Assembly: GCA_947396885.1 (NCBI GenBank)
Contig: OX377204.1
Span: 46,177,139-46,241,138 of the forward strand
Source of the DNA: Heligmosomoides polygyrus polygyrus
Taxonomy: Eukaryota; Nematoda; Chromadorea; Rhabditida; Heligmosomidae
Length of the DNA: 64,000 bases
Reading direction: 5' to 3'
Made by a program: the position numbers and the translations under genes. The notes below the pieces were generated by a model, which was given only the letters and a program-made list of their open reading frames with translations, did no database searches and was not told the DNA's origin. Within the stretch, counting starts at the first letter, position 1; the number at the start of each line of letters is the position of its first letter. Below, piece after piece: positions 54,814-64,000 of the stretch.

Positions 54814-56747
54814 TACTACGGCACGTTCGTCAAAGAAATGCACAGTCAACGTGCCCCACTGGACACACTGCTCAAGAAAGATGCTGAATTCAAGTGGTCA
54901 CTTGAATAAGAAGAAGCCTTCAAGCGAGCCAAGGAAGTTATTGCCTCGCCTCTACTCCTCACCCATCTACTCCTCCCTGATACCACGATCCCAAGTTGGA
55001 GATCGTGGTATCAGCTGATCAATCCGACTACGGCATTGGAGCAGTAATCGCACACCGGTTCAAGGACGGCACAGAAAAAGCTATATGTCATGTAGCCGAC
55101 GTCTGAACGAATCGGAGAAAAAGTACGGCCAAATAGAAAAAGAAGGACTTGCACTGGTCTTCGCCGTGCGCAAGTTCCGCCGCTACCTGTTGGGACGACA
55201 TTTCACACTGTTGACGGACCACAAGCCACTATTGACTATTTTCGGAAGCAAGCAAGGTTTTCCAACTTACACCGCTAATCGAATTCTGCGGTGGTCGCTG
55301 ATTCTGATGGGCTACGATTTCCAGATCGAGTACAGACGGACAGTGGACTTCGGTCAAGCGGATGGGTTGTCCCGACTGATCGCGAAACAATCACAGTCCA
55401 CAGAGAACCTTGTCATCGCCACGGCAACAAGAGAAGCGGAAGCAACCTGTCGTTCCGTGCACAAAATCCTGCCCGTCGATGTGGATAAGGTCGCTGGAGA
55501 AAGCGCACATGATGAAACTCTTGGCAAGGTGATGGACTGCGTGCGAGCGGATTCTTGGCCACCAAGGTCATCTCCTGAAATAGCACGCTACGCCAGCCTT
55601 CGCCAATCACTATCGTTGGACAACGATTGCCTTTTCTTTGGACCCCGAATCGTCATCCCGAAGAGTCTCCAGCGTCGTGTATTGAATCTGCTGACGGACA
55701 TCCCAGAATCACAAAGATGAAGATGCTCGCCAGATCTTGTGTATACTGGACTAATATCACAAAGGATATCGAAAACTGCGTGCAAAGATGTCTGTCAAGA
55801 AGCAGCAAAGGAGCCTATAAAGGCGACTCTTTTCTCTTGGCCAATGAAAACGGAACCGTGGGCAAGAATTCACATCGACTTTGCTGGACCAGTAAACGGG
55901 AGGATGTTCCTCACCGTGGTCGATGCCTTTCTAAATGGCCTGAAGTAATCGAAATGAAATCGACAACGGCCAAGGCCACAATTCACCAGCTTTCCCAACT
56001 CTTCACTCAGTTCGGGAATCCGAAAACACTAGTGTCTGACAATGGAAGTCAGTTCACCTCAAGGGAGTTTGACGACTTCTGCGAAATCGACGGCATCGAA
56101 CATGTCCGATCGCCGCCGTTTCACCCTCAATCGAATGGACAGGTCGAGCGCTTCGTAGACACTTTCAAGAGGACGATGCGGAAGTTGGAGAGCCCGGAAA
56201 TGGACGCAGACGCACTTCAAAAATTCTTGGCAGTGTATCGGAGAACGCCGTGTCCATCATCACCAAACGGAAGAGCAATTCAACCACCACCACGGAGCTA
56301 GACCCAAAACCTTCGCTCCAGGCGAAGTAGTATGGGTGTGCGAGTACGGAAGGCACCAAAGCAAATGGACACCAGGAAGGATCGTTTCTCGCCATGGCAA
56401 CGCTGTATATGATGTACTTATGAATGGCACTATCCAGAGACGTTATACAAATCAACTGCGTCACAATATCCAGCAAGACGTCGGTGAAACAACAGCCAAT
56501 TTGGACGACCTACTCATGGACATGTTCACAACTAAGTCATCGCCTACGACAGCAACTACACCGGAGCAGCCCACAGCGTCGGAATCAGGGAATGGATCGG
56601 AGCCGGAGACGACGGTACAAGCAGAACAACGACCTCAACGCGAGCGACGACCATCATGCCGGCTACAAGTAGACCCATCATTGCGATCATATACATAGGT
56701 TATCAAATGAATCAGTTGTGTTGTTTCAACTTTACAATGTTCATCTT

Positions 56748-56757
56748 AGGAGGGAGG
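56748..56757 (+). promoter_or_regulatory. Polypurine tract of the LTR retrotransposon
   Basis: aggagggagg directly before the 3' LTR (TGTTGCGG at 56758). Polypurine tracts prime plus-strand DNA synthesis in LTR elements. Confidence 0.75.
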
Positions 56758-56873
56758 TGTTGCGGAAAGAATGATCACATGTTACAGTGCAAATGATAGT
56801 TGATATGGAGTGCCATTGTGTTCAGTGTTCGTCTGTCTAATAAACCTGTCTACACGCCGTCGGATCTTCTACA
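56758..56873 (+). repeat. 3' LTR, internally deleted
   Basis: 116 bp, beginning TGTTGCGG and ending TTCTACA, with a target duplication CCCTA following. Compared with the 5' LTR it lacks 77 bp between cattgt and gttcagtg, which removes the TATA-like ccttatataaggc. It also differs by a few substitutions (tgccaatg to tgcaaatg, gtcatt to gccatt). Confidence 0.9.
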
Positions 56874-57026
56874 CCCTAACACTCCTCCATGTGTATGCGT
56901 TATTCCTTTGCTACAAAGACCAGTTGCAGCAGTTTCAAAGCCGGATTCTGTTAAACTGCGCAAACTTTGGTTCATGCCAAATTATTAACATAACATTTAA
57001 GACAAATCTTACTCTATATAAAGGGG

Positions 57027-57138
<112 letters not shown>

Positions 57139-57234
57139 CCGTCCTTCTGTCCGTCCCTCCATCACAACTGGAGTGGGGTCACAGCGTCTTGGCGATACTC
57201 AGCGATTGACGGCGACCCGAACTTCAGCCCTGGG

Positions 57235-57465
57235 GCAAACAAGGCCGCTCAACTCGAATCTGGAGTTTGTTTTTGAGGTATCGATCGCCATCAATCGATA
57301 TTGATCAAATTATTGACTTTCTGTGGATGTCGTTCAAGCGCTCCAAAACTTGAGCCTTGGGGTAAACGAGGTCGCTGAACACGGCCCTGAGGTTTGTTTT
57401 GAAGTATCGATCACCATTAATCGATATTTGTCAAATTGTTAATTTTTTTAGATGTCGTTCATTTT
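57235..57465. repeat. 109-bp-type repeat, two diverged units
   Basis: Two units with gtatcgatcgccatcaatcg, ctgtggatgtcgttcaagcg, and gtaaacgaggtcgctgaaca match the tandem repeat at 36.6-37.7 kb. They follow the GT microsatellite after a short spacer. Confidence 0.7.
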
Positions 57466-57564
57466 TTCTGTTTCTTTCTAACTTGCCGCTGTCGACGTAG
57501 TTAGGATGTTCTTCCTACGAAACCATGAGATAGGTTGCAGCTAAAATTGATTATGAGAAGTTAT

Positions 57565-57635
57565 TACTACGGCGAAGCCGTTGAGAAGCCGTCAGTGCGG
57601 CCGAGAGGCCGCTCTGATAGCTGGTAACATATAAG
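57565..57635 (+). repeat. Hairpin-rich motif related to the R1 end
   Basis: A cggcgaagccg hairpin followed by a gcggccgagaggccgc hairpin and a ctggtaac end, the same architecture as the hairpin pair that closes repeat R1 at 2120-2174 and 10588-10653. Confidence 0.4.
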
Positions 57636-57959
57636 CTTGGCCTCTAAGCCAGAAAGGCCTTCAAATCGCTGTCTTCATTGGCGCAGAATAAATACTAATC
57701 CACAGAATTTTGAATGTATAATGTATCTTTGAGTTTTTCTCAAGGAGAACCAGTTGCAAATCAGTGAGGGTCATCAATTCCACTCGCTACCACCTTTGTT
57801 AGGAGAGTACCATTTCTTCAGAAAAAAAAACGTTGCTCTCGCAAGGTACATAAGTGGCGTAACCTACGATATGTTGCGATAAGGGACAACAAGTGTGTTT
57901 TATATACGAGGTTACTAATCTGTTACGGCACTAAGTTAACTGCCTAAAAAGAACGATTT

Positions 57960-58600
57960 CAATTCCTACATGTCACTTAGATGTGGTATTGTATGAATTT
58001 ACTGAGCGTGACGTTTCGCCGACATCCTCGTTATTAAAGGTCTGAAAGAAGTCAGAATTTTTGCACACCGTACAGTCACGTCGCCAAAGGCTTAAACTTT
58101 TCCAACCCTGCTAGCAGCAACGGGAAATCGAACGTATCAGGTGGAAGCAGCTCTAACGTGAACGCAATCCATCGCTGCCTTACCAGTCCCGAAAAACGGC
58201 CCATCTTAACAAGAACCACTGACCAGGTGAAGCACAGCCACAGCACACCATGTAAAAGTATATCGATAGCGTCTTACAACTCACAATTAGAGTAGGGGGC
58301 AATGACTTTGGTAATGGAAATGCAGTCGCTTCTTTGTTCACCGTTAGGTTGGGCTCACGAATCCAGAAAGCCTCAAGGGTCCCCCAAGGGTCCAATTTCG
58401 TTTTCGCACAGCGGTGTTGTGTATTTGACGTTAAAATCGTCTCCGTTGTGGGTCTCCCTCCTTGCGCTGACTACCCTCCTCTAGTAGGCTTATTAAGCTC
58501 CGCTTCCGCTTGCCAGCCAACTGCTTTCATGGCATTCTTTCCGTTTCCCCGATGTTTAACTCACTGCAGATTAAATGTTATGTTGCACTTGATATAGTGC
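57960..58600 (-). pseudogene. Penelope-like element, GIY-YIG end fragment (PLE1)
   Basis: Penelope-like elements carry a reverse transcriptase followed by a GIY-YIG nuclease. On the minus strand, in shifting frames, this shows a GETERMP-like start, RRRFNVKYTTPLCENEIGP, and GTLEAFWIREPNLTVN (58380-58336), which is the C-terminal LEAxWIRExNPxxN part of the nuclease. Beyond a stop, the 3' segment contains the word gcgaaacgtcacg near 58005. The reverse transcriptase is absent and the frame is broken. The assignment rests on the match in layout to the 61-62 kb copies. Confidence 0.6.
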
Positions 58601-59700
58601 TGCCTTTTGAGCGTAGCCTCCATTCCCTCCATAGCGACAAATCCTGTTGCGCAACTGCAGTCGTAAGCGGTTATGGACTGAGTTAACCAAAACACCATCG
58701 TTGCTCAAATCTGTTCGCAACAAACACTTCCAGAAAGACTCCATACTCCGCAGAGGAGCACTTGGTCGCTCAATGGCAATTCTCAGGGAGAAACTTCTAA
58801 GCAGCCCTGTTCATCATCTCTTTGTTAAGAAAGAAAGAAAGCGTCTCATTGTTTGCGCTGTCATAAGAAGAACCCTTTCAAATGTTCAAGTCATTGTGAG
58901 ATGCCGATCATACAAGAATGTAAATGTTACTCTATGCACCTTGTTGCGGTGATAAAGCTTTTCGTCTGTCTTCAGCAGCAGAGCAAACGCCCTTTCTGAA
59001 GGGCGCAGTCTCCGAGAACGAGGATGTGAAAAGAGTGTTGCCTTGGTGGGGTGGCGTACTTGGAATAGGTTAACCTTTCACGCACTTCACCCTGTATACC
59101 ACTACTGAAAAAGGTGCTAGACGTCGAGCGAAAACACGTCGTAAGTCAGAAGACACTGAACGCGTGTGTGGACGCAATCCCTTCAGCAGACCTCGAGGTA
59201 GGTGAACATTACAAAAGAAAACTAATGCGCAGGAATAAAGCGCTCGATCCCACTCATGCACCGTAGCGTATATGCAGCCCAATAGTACCGTCAACCTGTC
59301 GCAGTGCTGCCTCCGCTGCTTCCCTTAATGCCATATCAGAATATCCCAACAGTTTCACAAGAAAACTCTCGATGCGACTGCATGGGTATGATAGCAACAC
59401 CATCCCTTCACTAATTTCGCGAAACAAATTCTTCAATGTACACACCCATGCAACCGGTATCTTCAGGATGCAGCATTGAAGTTCTCGTCTTTACTAGGCT
59501 GATTCTTGTTGCTTTTTTCCTACTTACAATGACACTAAATTATTTTCCTTTGCTTTATCTTGACCTTGCATGTTTATATATGCATAGAATAAATAAATAA
59601 ATAAATAAATAAATATTCATTGCGATTTTGGGTACCTTCTACTTGCTTTCCTTAAGGATGGGACATAAAGGTGATTGCAAAATATGACGTCTTTCATTGG
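58601..59700. other. No gene recognised; AAAT tail at 59588-59613
   Basis: A 101-codon plus frame (58647-58952) and a 63-codon minus frame (59254-59445) have no recognised domain. The run taaataaataaataaataa at 59588-59613 resembles the tail of the CR1-like LINEs RT1 and RT2, but no reverse transcriptase lies before it. Confidence 0.3.
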
Positions 59701-59704
59701 AAGC

Positions 59705-60050
59705 TGCACAGATACGTCAAATTGGACACTCTTTTATGTACGCCTTTGAAATCAAACTGATCCTCTTTCAAATCAAAACGAACTTCTCCAACATAATGTA
59801 TCGACTCTCTGAGACGGTTAAAATAATTTTTGTTTTAAAAAATTGGTACCACTTTCTTTGAAATTTTCGATTTATCTGTCCCCATGAGTTTGCACTCTTC
59901 GAAGTTTTGTTAAATCTTCCAATTTTTCAAGAAAGATCAAAAAATCAAATTGCGCAAATCAGACGGTAATCATTTAGAGTATTAAAAGGAGAGAACACGC
60001 CATACACTCGGCAGAATCAATTTTTATTTGACTGATAGTGAAAATTTTGT
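59705..60050 (+). repeat. Dispersed repeat D, copy 3
   Basis: Contains gtcaaattggacactctttt, tttgaaatcaaactgatcct, ggttaaaataatttttgttt and tttttatttgactgatag in the order of copies 1 and 2. Confidence 0.5.
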
Positions 60051-60689
60051 TCGCCTGAAGTAACGCAAACGTACAACAAAAGCAACTTCAAAAATAGACG
60101 CACATTCATCTTCTTGACTGCCTCAAGTAATCTGCACTTACACTATTATATATTTAATTATTTATTTATTACATGAGATATCTCGTGTGGAAATGATATC
60201 AGCCGAAGTGCGAAACGATATTGTGGTTCTGATAGCATTTTTATATTATTCTTGAACTTTCTCATTAATGTTACACCGCTATTAAGCGACATGGGTGTCA
60301 TCACGGATCTAACAGATTGTCAATCGCCTTCTTGAAAGCGTTGAGGTTTGCAGAAATCGCTTTAATTCTGCTGAGGCTATTAATCAAATAAAAGCCGCGA
60401 CGATGAAGTCGAGTGCATTCCGAGCTCTCTTCTTTTAACTAATAAAATTTTCTGTCTTTCTTTTCTAAACTTTAAAATAGATTGTAAAACACAATTTTCC
60501 CTACAAAATGAAAATTTTAATAAAATTGCAAACCATTCACTTATTGGGGCGAATGAATTTTAAAAACTTCAAGTAACTAATACATACGATATTTTTCAAA
60601 ACAAAACTTTTCTAGTTCTCCATGTTCTGCTTTCATAAAACCTAGGCATATTGCGAGAGTAGTCTTAATGCTTCTGTGCCACGCAGGTT

Positions 60690-61151
60690 TGTTATAGTGG
60701 AACAACTTTATTCGGCCTGACGTTTCAACAACTTCGTCGTTTTCCAAGCCCTGAAAGAAGTTCGAAACCTAAGACCAGACACTCATTCCGACAAACCGTC
60801 CTTCTTCAGCTCTGCCAGTTTCAATATTTCCTACGAGTGTCAAGCGGAATCTCACTGATGCAAACCGAACTCACCGTTGTTCCACAAATGCTGAGGGAAT
60901 GCTCAGCTACGCGATCACCATTGAGCAACTGATCGTGAGACCTACCAACTGCGGATCCATACTGATGTTAAGTGTATGGATTGCACGGTCTCAGAGCTCG
61001 CACAGGGGGATGAACGGCGAAAACTCACTGGTGATCGAAATGCACTCACTTCGGTTATCCATTGCTGGATTACATTCGCGGATCCAGAAGGCCTCTAGGG
61101 CCTTTCTGGAACCGATCTCACTTTCACAAAGCAACATAGTGCATTTATGTT
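60690..61151 (-). pseudogene. Penelope-like element, GIY-YIG 3' part (PLE2)
   Basis: The minus strand reads TMLLCESEIGSRKALEAFWI then RECNPAMDNRSECISITSEF and SPFIPLCEL followed by a stop near 60990. This is the C-terminal half of a Penelope-type GIY-YIG nuclease. Downstream is a long 3' segment with gttgttgaaacgtcaggccg and gaataaag. The preceding part of the gene is separated by the tRNA-like insertion (61152-61907) and resumes at 61908 (DDFNIKCT on the minus strand). The duplicated word TAGTGCATTTA at both junctions marks that insertion. Confidence 0.7.
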
Positions 61152-61183
61152 GTTACAGGATGTTTTGTTACGATCAAAACTCT

Positions 61184-61254
61184 TGCGCCAGGCGGGACTC
61201 GAACCCGCATCTTCTGCTTTCCGGGCAGCGATGTTCGCCTTACACCACCGGCGC
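61184..61254 (-). tRNA. tRNA-like sequence (anticodon GGA by position)
   Basis: 71 bases fold as a cloverleaf: acceptor gcgccgg/ctggcgc (7 pairs with one G-U), D stem gtgt/acat, anticodon stem gctgc/gcaga (4 of 5 pairs) with loop ccggaaa, and a perfect T arm gcgggttcgagtcccgc. The A box (tggtgtaaggcg) and B box (ggttcgagtcc) fit polymerase III promoters. Base 33 is C instead of the nearly universal T, and the D loop is short, so it is more likely a tRNA-derived repeat than a working tRNA. Confidence 0.4.
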
Positions 61255-61330
61255 TGTTTGACCGCACGTAACATCCGCGATATCCTCGAGGTCCGTCAGC
61301 ACCCACCCGTGATACGGGATGGGCCGGCCG

Positions 61331-61530
61331 NNNNNNNNNNNNNNNNNNNNNNNNNNNNNNNNNNNNNNNNNNNNNNNNNNNNNNNNNNNNNNNNNNNNNN
61401 NNNNNNNNNNNNNNNNNNNNNNNNNNNNNNNNNNNNNNNNNNNNNNNNNNNNNNNNNNNNNNNNNNNNNNNNNNNNNNNNNNNNNNNNNNNNNNNNNNNN
61501 NNNNNNNNNNNNNNNNNNNNNNNNNNNNNN
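61331..61530. other. Assembly gap (200 N)
   Basis: Exactly 200 N, placed inside an inverted repeat of tRNA-like units. The first bases after the gap (cccgcctggcgca) are the end of a third tRNA-like copy. Confidence 0.95.
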
Positions 61531-61752
61531 CCCGCCTGGCGCAAGAGTTTTGATCGTAACAAAACATCCTGTAACAACATATAGCCTCTATATCAGCCGC
61601 TCCAGGCTTAAACAAATGTGCTCAAGCATTGTTACTAGTAAGGTCCTCAGCTTAACCGGTTCCATGCTGATATCAGCGGCCGGCCCATCCCGTATCACGG
61701 GTGGGTGCTGACGGACCCCGAGGATATCGCGGATGTTACGTGCGGTCAAACA

Positions 61753-61823
61753 GCGCCGGTGGTGTAAGGCGAACATCGCTGCCCGGAAAGCAGAAGATGC
61801 GGGTTCGAGTCCCGCCTGGCGCA
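61753..61823 (+). tRNA. tRNA-like sequence, plus-strand copy
   Basis: Matches the minus-strand copy at 61184-61254 over its whole length and is followed by the same aagagttttgatcgtaacaa trailer. The next 13-base fragment of the same unit is at 61531-61543. The same reservations apply: C at position 33 and a repeat context. Confidence 0.4.
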
Positions 61824-61959
61824 AGAGTTTTGATCGTAACAAAACATCCTGTAACAACATATAGCCTCTATATCAGCCGCTCCAGGCTTAAACAAATGTG
61901 CTCAAGCATAGTGCATTTAATATTAAAATCGTCTCTGCGGTGGACTTCCACTCGATGTT

Positions 61960-62327
61960 TACCGAGTGGGGTTACAAAACTACGCTTTTCCTTACCAGCA
62001 AGATCCGGAATCCTTCTGGATCTGCGAACGTAACCCAACAATGGATAACCGAAGTGAGTGCATTTCGATCGCCAGTGAGATTCTGCCGTTCATCCCCCTG
62101 CGCGAGCTCTGAGACCGCGCAATCCATACGCTTAACATCGGTACGGATCCGCAGCTGGTAGGTCTCAGTTGCTCAATGGCTACGCATAACTGGTGAGCAT
62201 TCCCTCAGCACTTGTGGAACAACGGTGAGTTCGGTTTGCTTCGGTGAGATTCCGCTTGACCCGTAGGAAATATTGAACTGACAGAGCTGGAGAAGTACGT
62301 TTTGCCGGGATGAGTGTCTGGCCTTAC
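61960..62327 (+). pseudogene. Penelope-like element, GIY-YIG end, inverted partner (PLE3)
   Basis: The plus-strand frame 62008-62112 reads ESFWICERNPTMDNRSECIS then IASEILPFIPLREL and a stop, clearly the same protein segment as PLE2 but in the opposite direction. The following 3' segment (gctcaatggctacgc, gtggaacaacggtgag, gatgagtgtctggcctt) also mirrors PLE2 until about 62327, where a CR1-like LINE begins. PLE2 and PLE3 thus lie head to head. Confidence 0.7.
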
Positions 62328-62384
62328 CAGGAAATTATGCGAGGTTTACGTACTTCAGGCATTTTTCTGGATGTGATTACAGTA

Positions 62385-64000
62385 GGTTGAATGAATATTT
62401 GTATGGTATTGATTGGAGATCTTCTTTTGAAACCGCTTCGGTAAATGATAAATATGAAATGTTTCTTGCTATCTTACATCATTCTATTGATATGTTTGTG
62501 CCATGGAAAAAAGTTCCAACTTCTAAGTCCTTCCTACCGAAATACCTCCAAAATATGGTTGAACATAGAAGCTGTTTGTTTAAGTTGGCTTGTATTACTC
62601 AATTGGCCGGAGATTGGGAAAAGTTTCATAGTTTTTCTCTTAGATTTGAGTCACGTCTGAAGAAGTACAACAGAAATTTAGAAAAAAGGATAATCTATTC
62701 TAATCAAAAGAGAGGTTTCTTCAAATTTCTAAACAAAATAATGAAAACAAAATGTAGTATTCCTAGTCTTCAAAAAGGAGAGTCTAGGGCATTTTCTAAT
62801 ATGGACAAAGCCAACGTACTTGCAGATAAGTTTGCTGAGGTGTTCATTCAAAGTGATGACAACAATTCCACCTTCAATGCTGCAGTAAATATACCTATGT
62901 CTCTCTTTCCGTGGTGTGATGGTGTAACAGTATATAAACTTCTCAATGATTTGCCATACTCGTATTCTGTTACACCAGATCATATTCCCGCCGCTTTTGT
63001 GCGAAAGATAGCTCACGTTATTGCCGAACCATTAGCATATTTGTATAACCAATCTTTGATTTGGTCGGAAGTTCCATTAAGGTGGAAAGTGTTCTTTTGT
63101 AACACCGCTACTCAAAAAAGAACCGGCTAATTCTGTTGATAACTATAGGCCTATTAGTATCACCTCTTTCTTCTGCAGAATTTTTGAGAAAATTCTCAAA
63201 AAACATATATTGTCCCATTTAGAGATTAACAAAATCATTCATGGTAATCAGCATGGGTTTGTGCCGCACAAATCTGCAGTATCTAATCTATTGGAATGTA
63301 TAAATGACTGGACTGAATACTTGGATAAGAAAGGATGTTGCGATGTAATTTACTTCGATTTTTCGAAGGCTTTCGATAGGGTCGACCACAGTAAGCTACT
63401 ACACAAGATTGAAAGTTTGGAGTTCCATCCTATAGTAGTCAGCTGGATAAAGGACTATCTGATAGAGAGGAGGTTTCCAGGTTAAAGTTGCTCACAGCTT
63501 CTCCACTACTAAACCTGTTTCAAGTGGGGTGCCCCAGGGTGGGGTGCTGTCCCCAATTCTTTTTGCTATTTATACGTCTGATCTACCTGTAATTTTAAAA
63601 GGATGTGGTGTTAGTTGTAAGCAGTTCGCAGATGATTTAAAGATATATAGAAGTATCAGAGGCCCAAGTGACATAGAGTCTATTCAGTCTGCCCTTGATG
63701 CTATAACAGATGTGCTCTGAAACATGGAGACTCCCCCTAGCACCTGAGAAAACGGTATTTATGAGGATGGGTAAATCTGATTATGACGCCAACTATAGCA
63801 TCAAAAATCACTCATTAACACCCGTTTTCTCGCGTCAAAGATTTAGGATTTCACTACGACAATAAGCTTGACTTCTCCGAGCACTACAAAATGATTTACA
63901 ATAAAGCGTCTTCTCGAACATTCCTTATATTCAAAGCTCTCTCTATAGTGGATTAGGAAATGCTTCTTAGGGCTTACAAGTCATACATTCGCCCTATTGT
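62385..64000 (+). mobile_element. CR1-like LINE (RT3), runs off the right edge
   Basis: The first frame (62387-63130, 247 codons) is the region between endonuclease and reverse transcriptase, ending at the start of the palm (LNDLPYSYSVTPDHIPAAFV, EPLAYLYNQSLIWSEVPLRW). After a shift: NYRPISITSFFCRIFEKILK, QHGFVPHKSAVSNLLECIND, CDVIYFDFSKAFDRVDHSKL. After another shift near 63480: SSGVPQGGVLSPILFAIYTS and the catalytic QFADDLKIYRS. The thumb region follows to the edge (MGKSDYDANYSIKNHSL-type, KLDFSEHYKMIYNKA). It lacks ORF1 and the endonuclease, so it is 5'-truncated. Three frame breaks show it is dead. It differs from RT1/RT2 and is closer to the fragment at 33.4-35.1 kb. Confidence 0.85.

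Larger units (their letters stand above)
52823..56698 (+). pseudogene. pol (RT, RNase H, integrase) of the LTR retrotransposon, interrupted
   Basis: 52823-53925 is open and contains the rest of the protease and the reverse transcriptase: FSQIDLADAYLQIEVEDESK, FRYNRLPFGVKSAPGIFQQI, the catalytic YLDDIIVTG and LRSFLGMINY. There it is cut by a mariner (53926-54813) and resumes. A stop lies at 54907-54909, and frame changes occur near 54970 and 55085. RNase H follows (SADQSDYGIGAVIAH, KYGQIEKEGLALVFAVRKF, LLTDHKPLL, GQADGLSRL). The integrase has a zinc-binding-type GHPRITKMK region (55690), then its DDE residues in HIDFAGP, VSDNGSQFTS and PQSNGQVERF, but split across two frames, and a C-terminal WTPGRIVSRHGNAVYDV domain. 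The motifs match Ty3/Gypsy; the protein cannot be made intact. Confidence 0.85.
51495..56873 (+). mobile_element. Gypsy-type LTR retrotransposon, complete but decayed
   Basis: Two LTRs, a perfect 5-bp duplication CCCTA on both sides (51490-51494 and 56874-56878), a purine tract agggagg just before the 3' LTR, and the order gag, protease, reverse transcriptase, RNase H, integrase identify a Ty3/Gypsy-class element. It is 5.4 kb, including an 888-bp mariner inside the reverse transcriptase. Frameshifts and a stop make it non-functional. It lies 434 bp upstream of the first recognised exon of the acyl-CoA synthetase-like gene, on the opposite strand. Confidence 0.9.
61152..61907. mobile_element. 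tRNA-like inverted unit inserted in PLE2
   Basis: The block starts tgttgttacaggatg and ends tgctcaagca, and is bordered on both sides by TAGTGCATTTA (61141-61151 and 61908-61918 approximately), an 11-bp target duplication. Inside are inverted copies of a unit: a tRNA-like sequence followed by aagagttttgatcgtaacaa. One copy is on the minus strand at the left, one partial and one complete copy on the plus strand at the right, with a 200-N gap between. A duplication of this length fits LINE-driven insertion, as for tRNA-derived SINEs; the inverted arrangement is unusual and may partly be an assembly effect. Confidence 0.55.

Noticed and set aside
61145..61711. Open frames across the second gap
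   Set aside because: They run through 200 N and tRNA-like DNA. Phrases such as GLEPASSAFRA come from reading a tRNA-like sequence as protein.

Overview
The window is animal nuclear DNA, most likely from a parasitic nematode of the strongylid (hookworm-like) type. This rests on one spliced gene with mostly very short GT..AG introns (55-65 bp), a tRNA-derived SINE family, CR1-like and RTE-like LINEs, Tc1/mariner elements and foldback elements of the kind common in nematodes. No database search was possible, so the taxon is inference. Two runs of exactly 200 N (7373-7572 and 61331-61530) are scaffold gaps, and both fall inside repetitive or inverted-repeat DNA.

The only host protein-coding gene I can support is a minus-strand AMP-binding acyl-CoA synthetase-like gene. 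Twelve phase-compatible exons lie between 51060 and 38608. It lacks the N-terminal exon(s) and the C-terminal exon inside the window. Its ATP-binding P-loop is unusual and one inferred intron is only 29 bp.

Most of the rest is layered mobile DNA. From left to right: a dispersed repeat with an empty insertion site (1.9-2.2 kb); a transposase fragment (4.1 kb); a 4.3-kb foldback element FB-A (6.2-10.5 kb) carrying a GC-rich insert that itself carries a TTA-flanked MITE; a 1.75-kb foldback element FB-C (12.8-14.5 kb); SINEs and a transposase N-terminus (14.6-19.4 kb); a CR1-like LINE joined to a broken foldback arm (23.0-25.75 kb); an ORF1 fragment and two SINEs with perfect target duplications (27.0-29.3 kb); an internally deleted mariner (29.75-30.66 kb); an RTE-like LINE remnant (31-32.2 kb); a mariner split by a CR1-like LINE (33.3-35.7 kb); a satellite (35.9-36.5 kb) and a 109-bp tandem repeat (36.6-37.7 kb); the acyl-CoA synthetase gene, with a 6-kb LINE in one intron and a 1.85-kb foldback element (FB-B) inside that LINE (38.6-51.1 kb); a Gypsy-type LTR retrotransposon with a mariner inside its reverse transcriptase (51.5-56.9 kb); a GT microsatellite (57.0 kb); Penelope-like fragments, one pair inverted and interrupted by tRNA-like units (58-62.3 kb); and a CR1-like LINE running off the right edge.

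The recurring theme is nested insertion. Many junctions can be read directly because target-site duplications or the interrupted reading frames survive. The most unusual signal is a family of long-inverted-repeat (foldback) elements with Tc1-like CA(G/A)T termini and TA targets. Their arms contain variable numbers of 150-190-bp sub-repeats.
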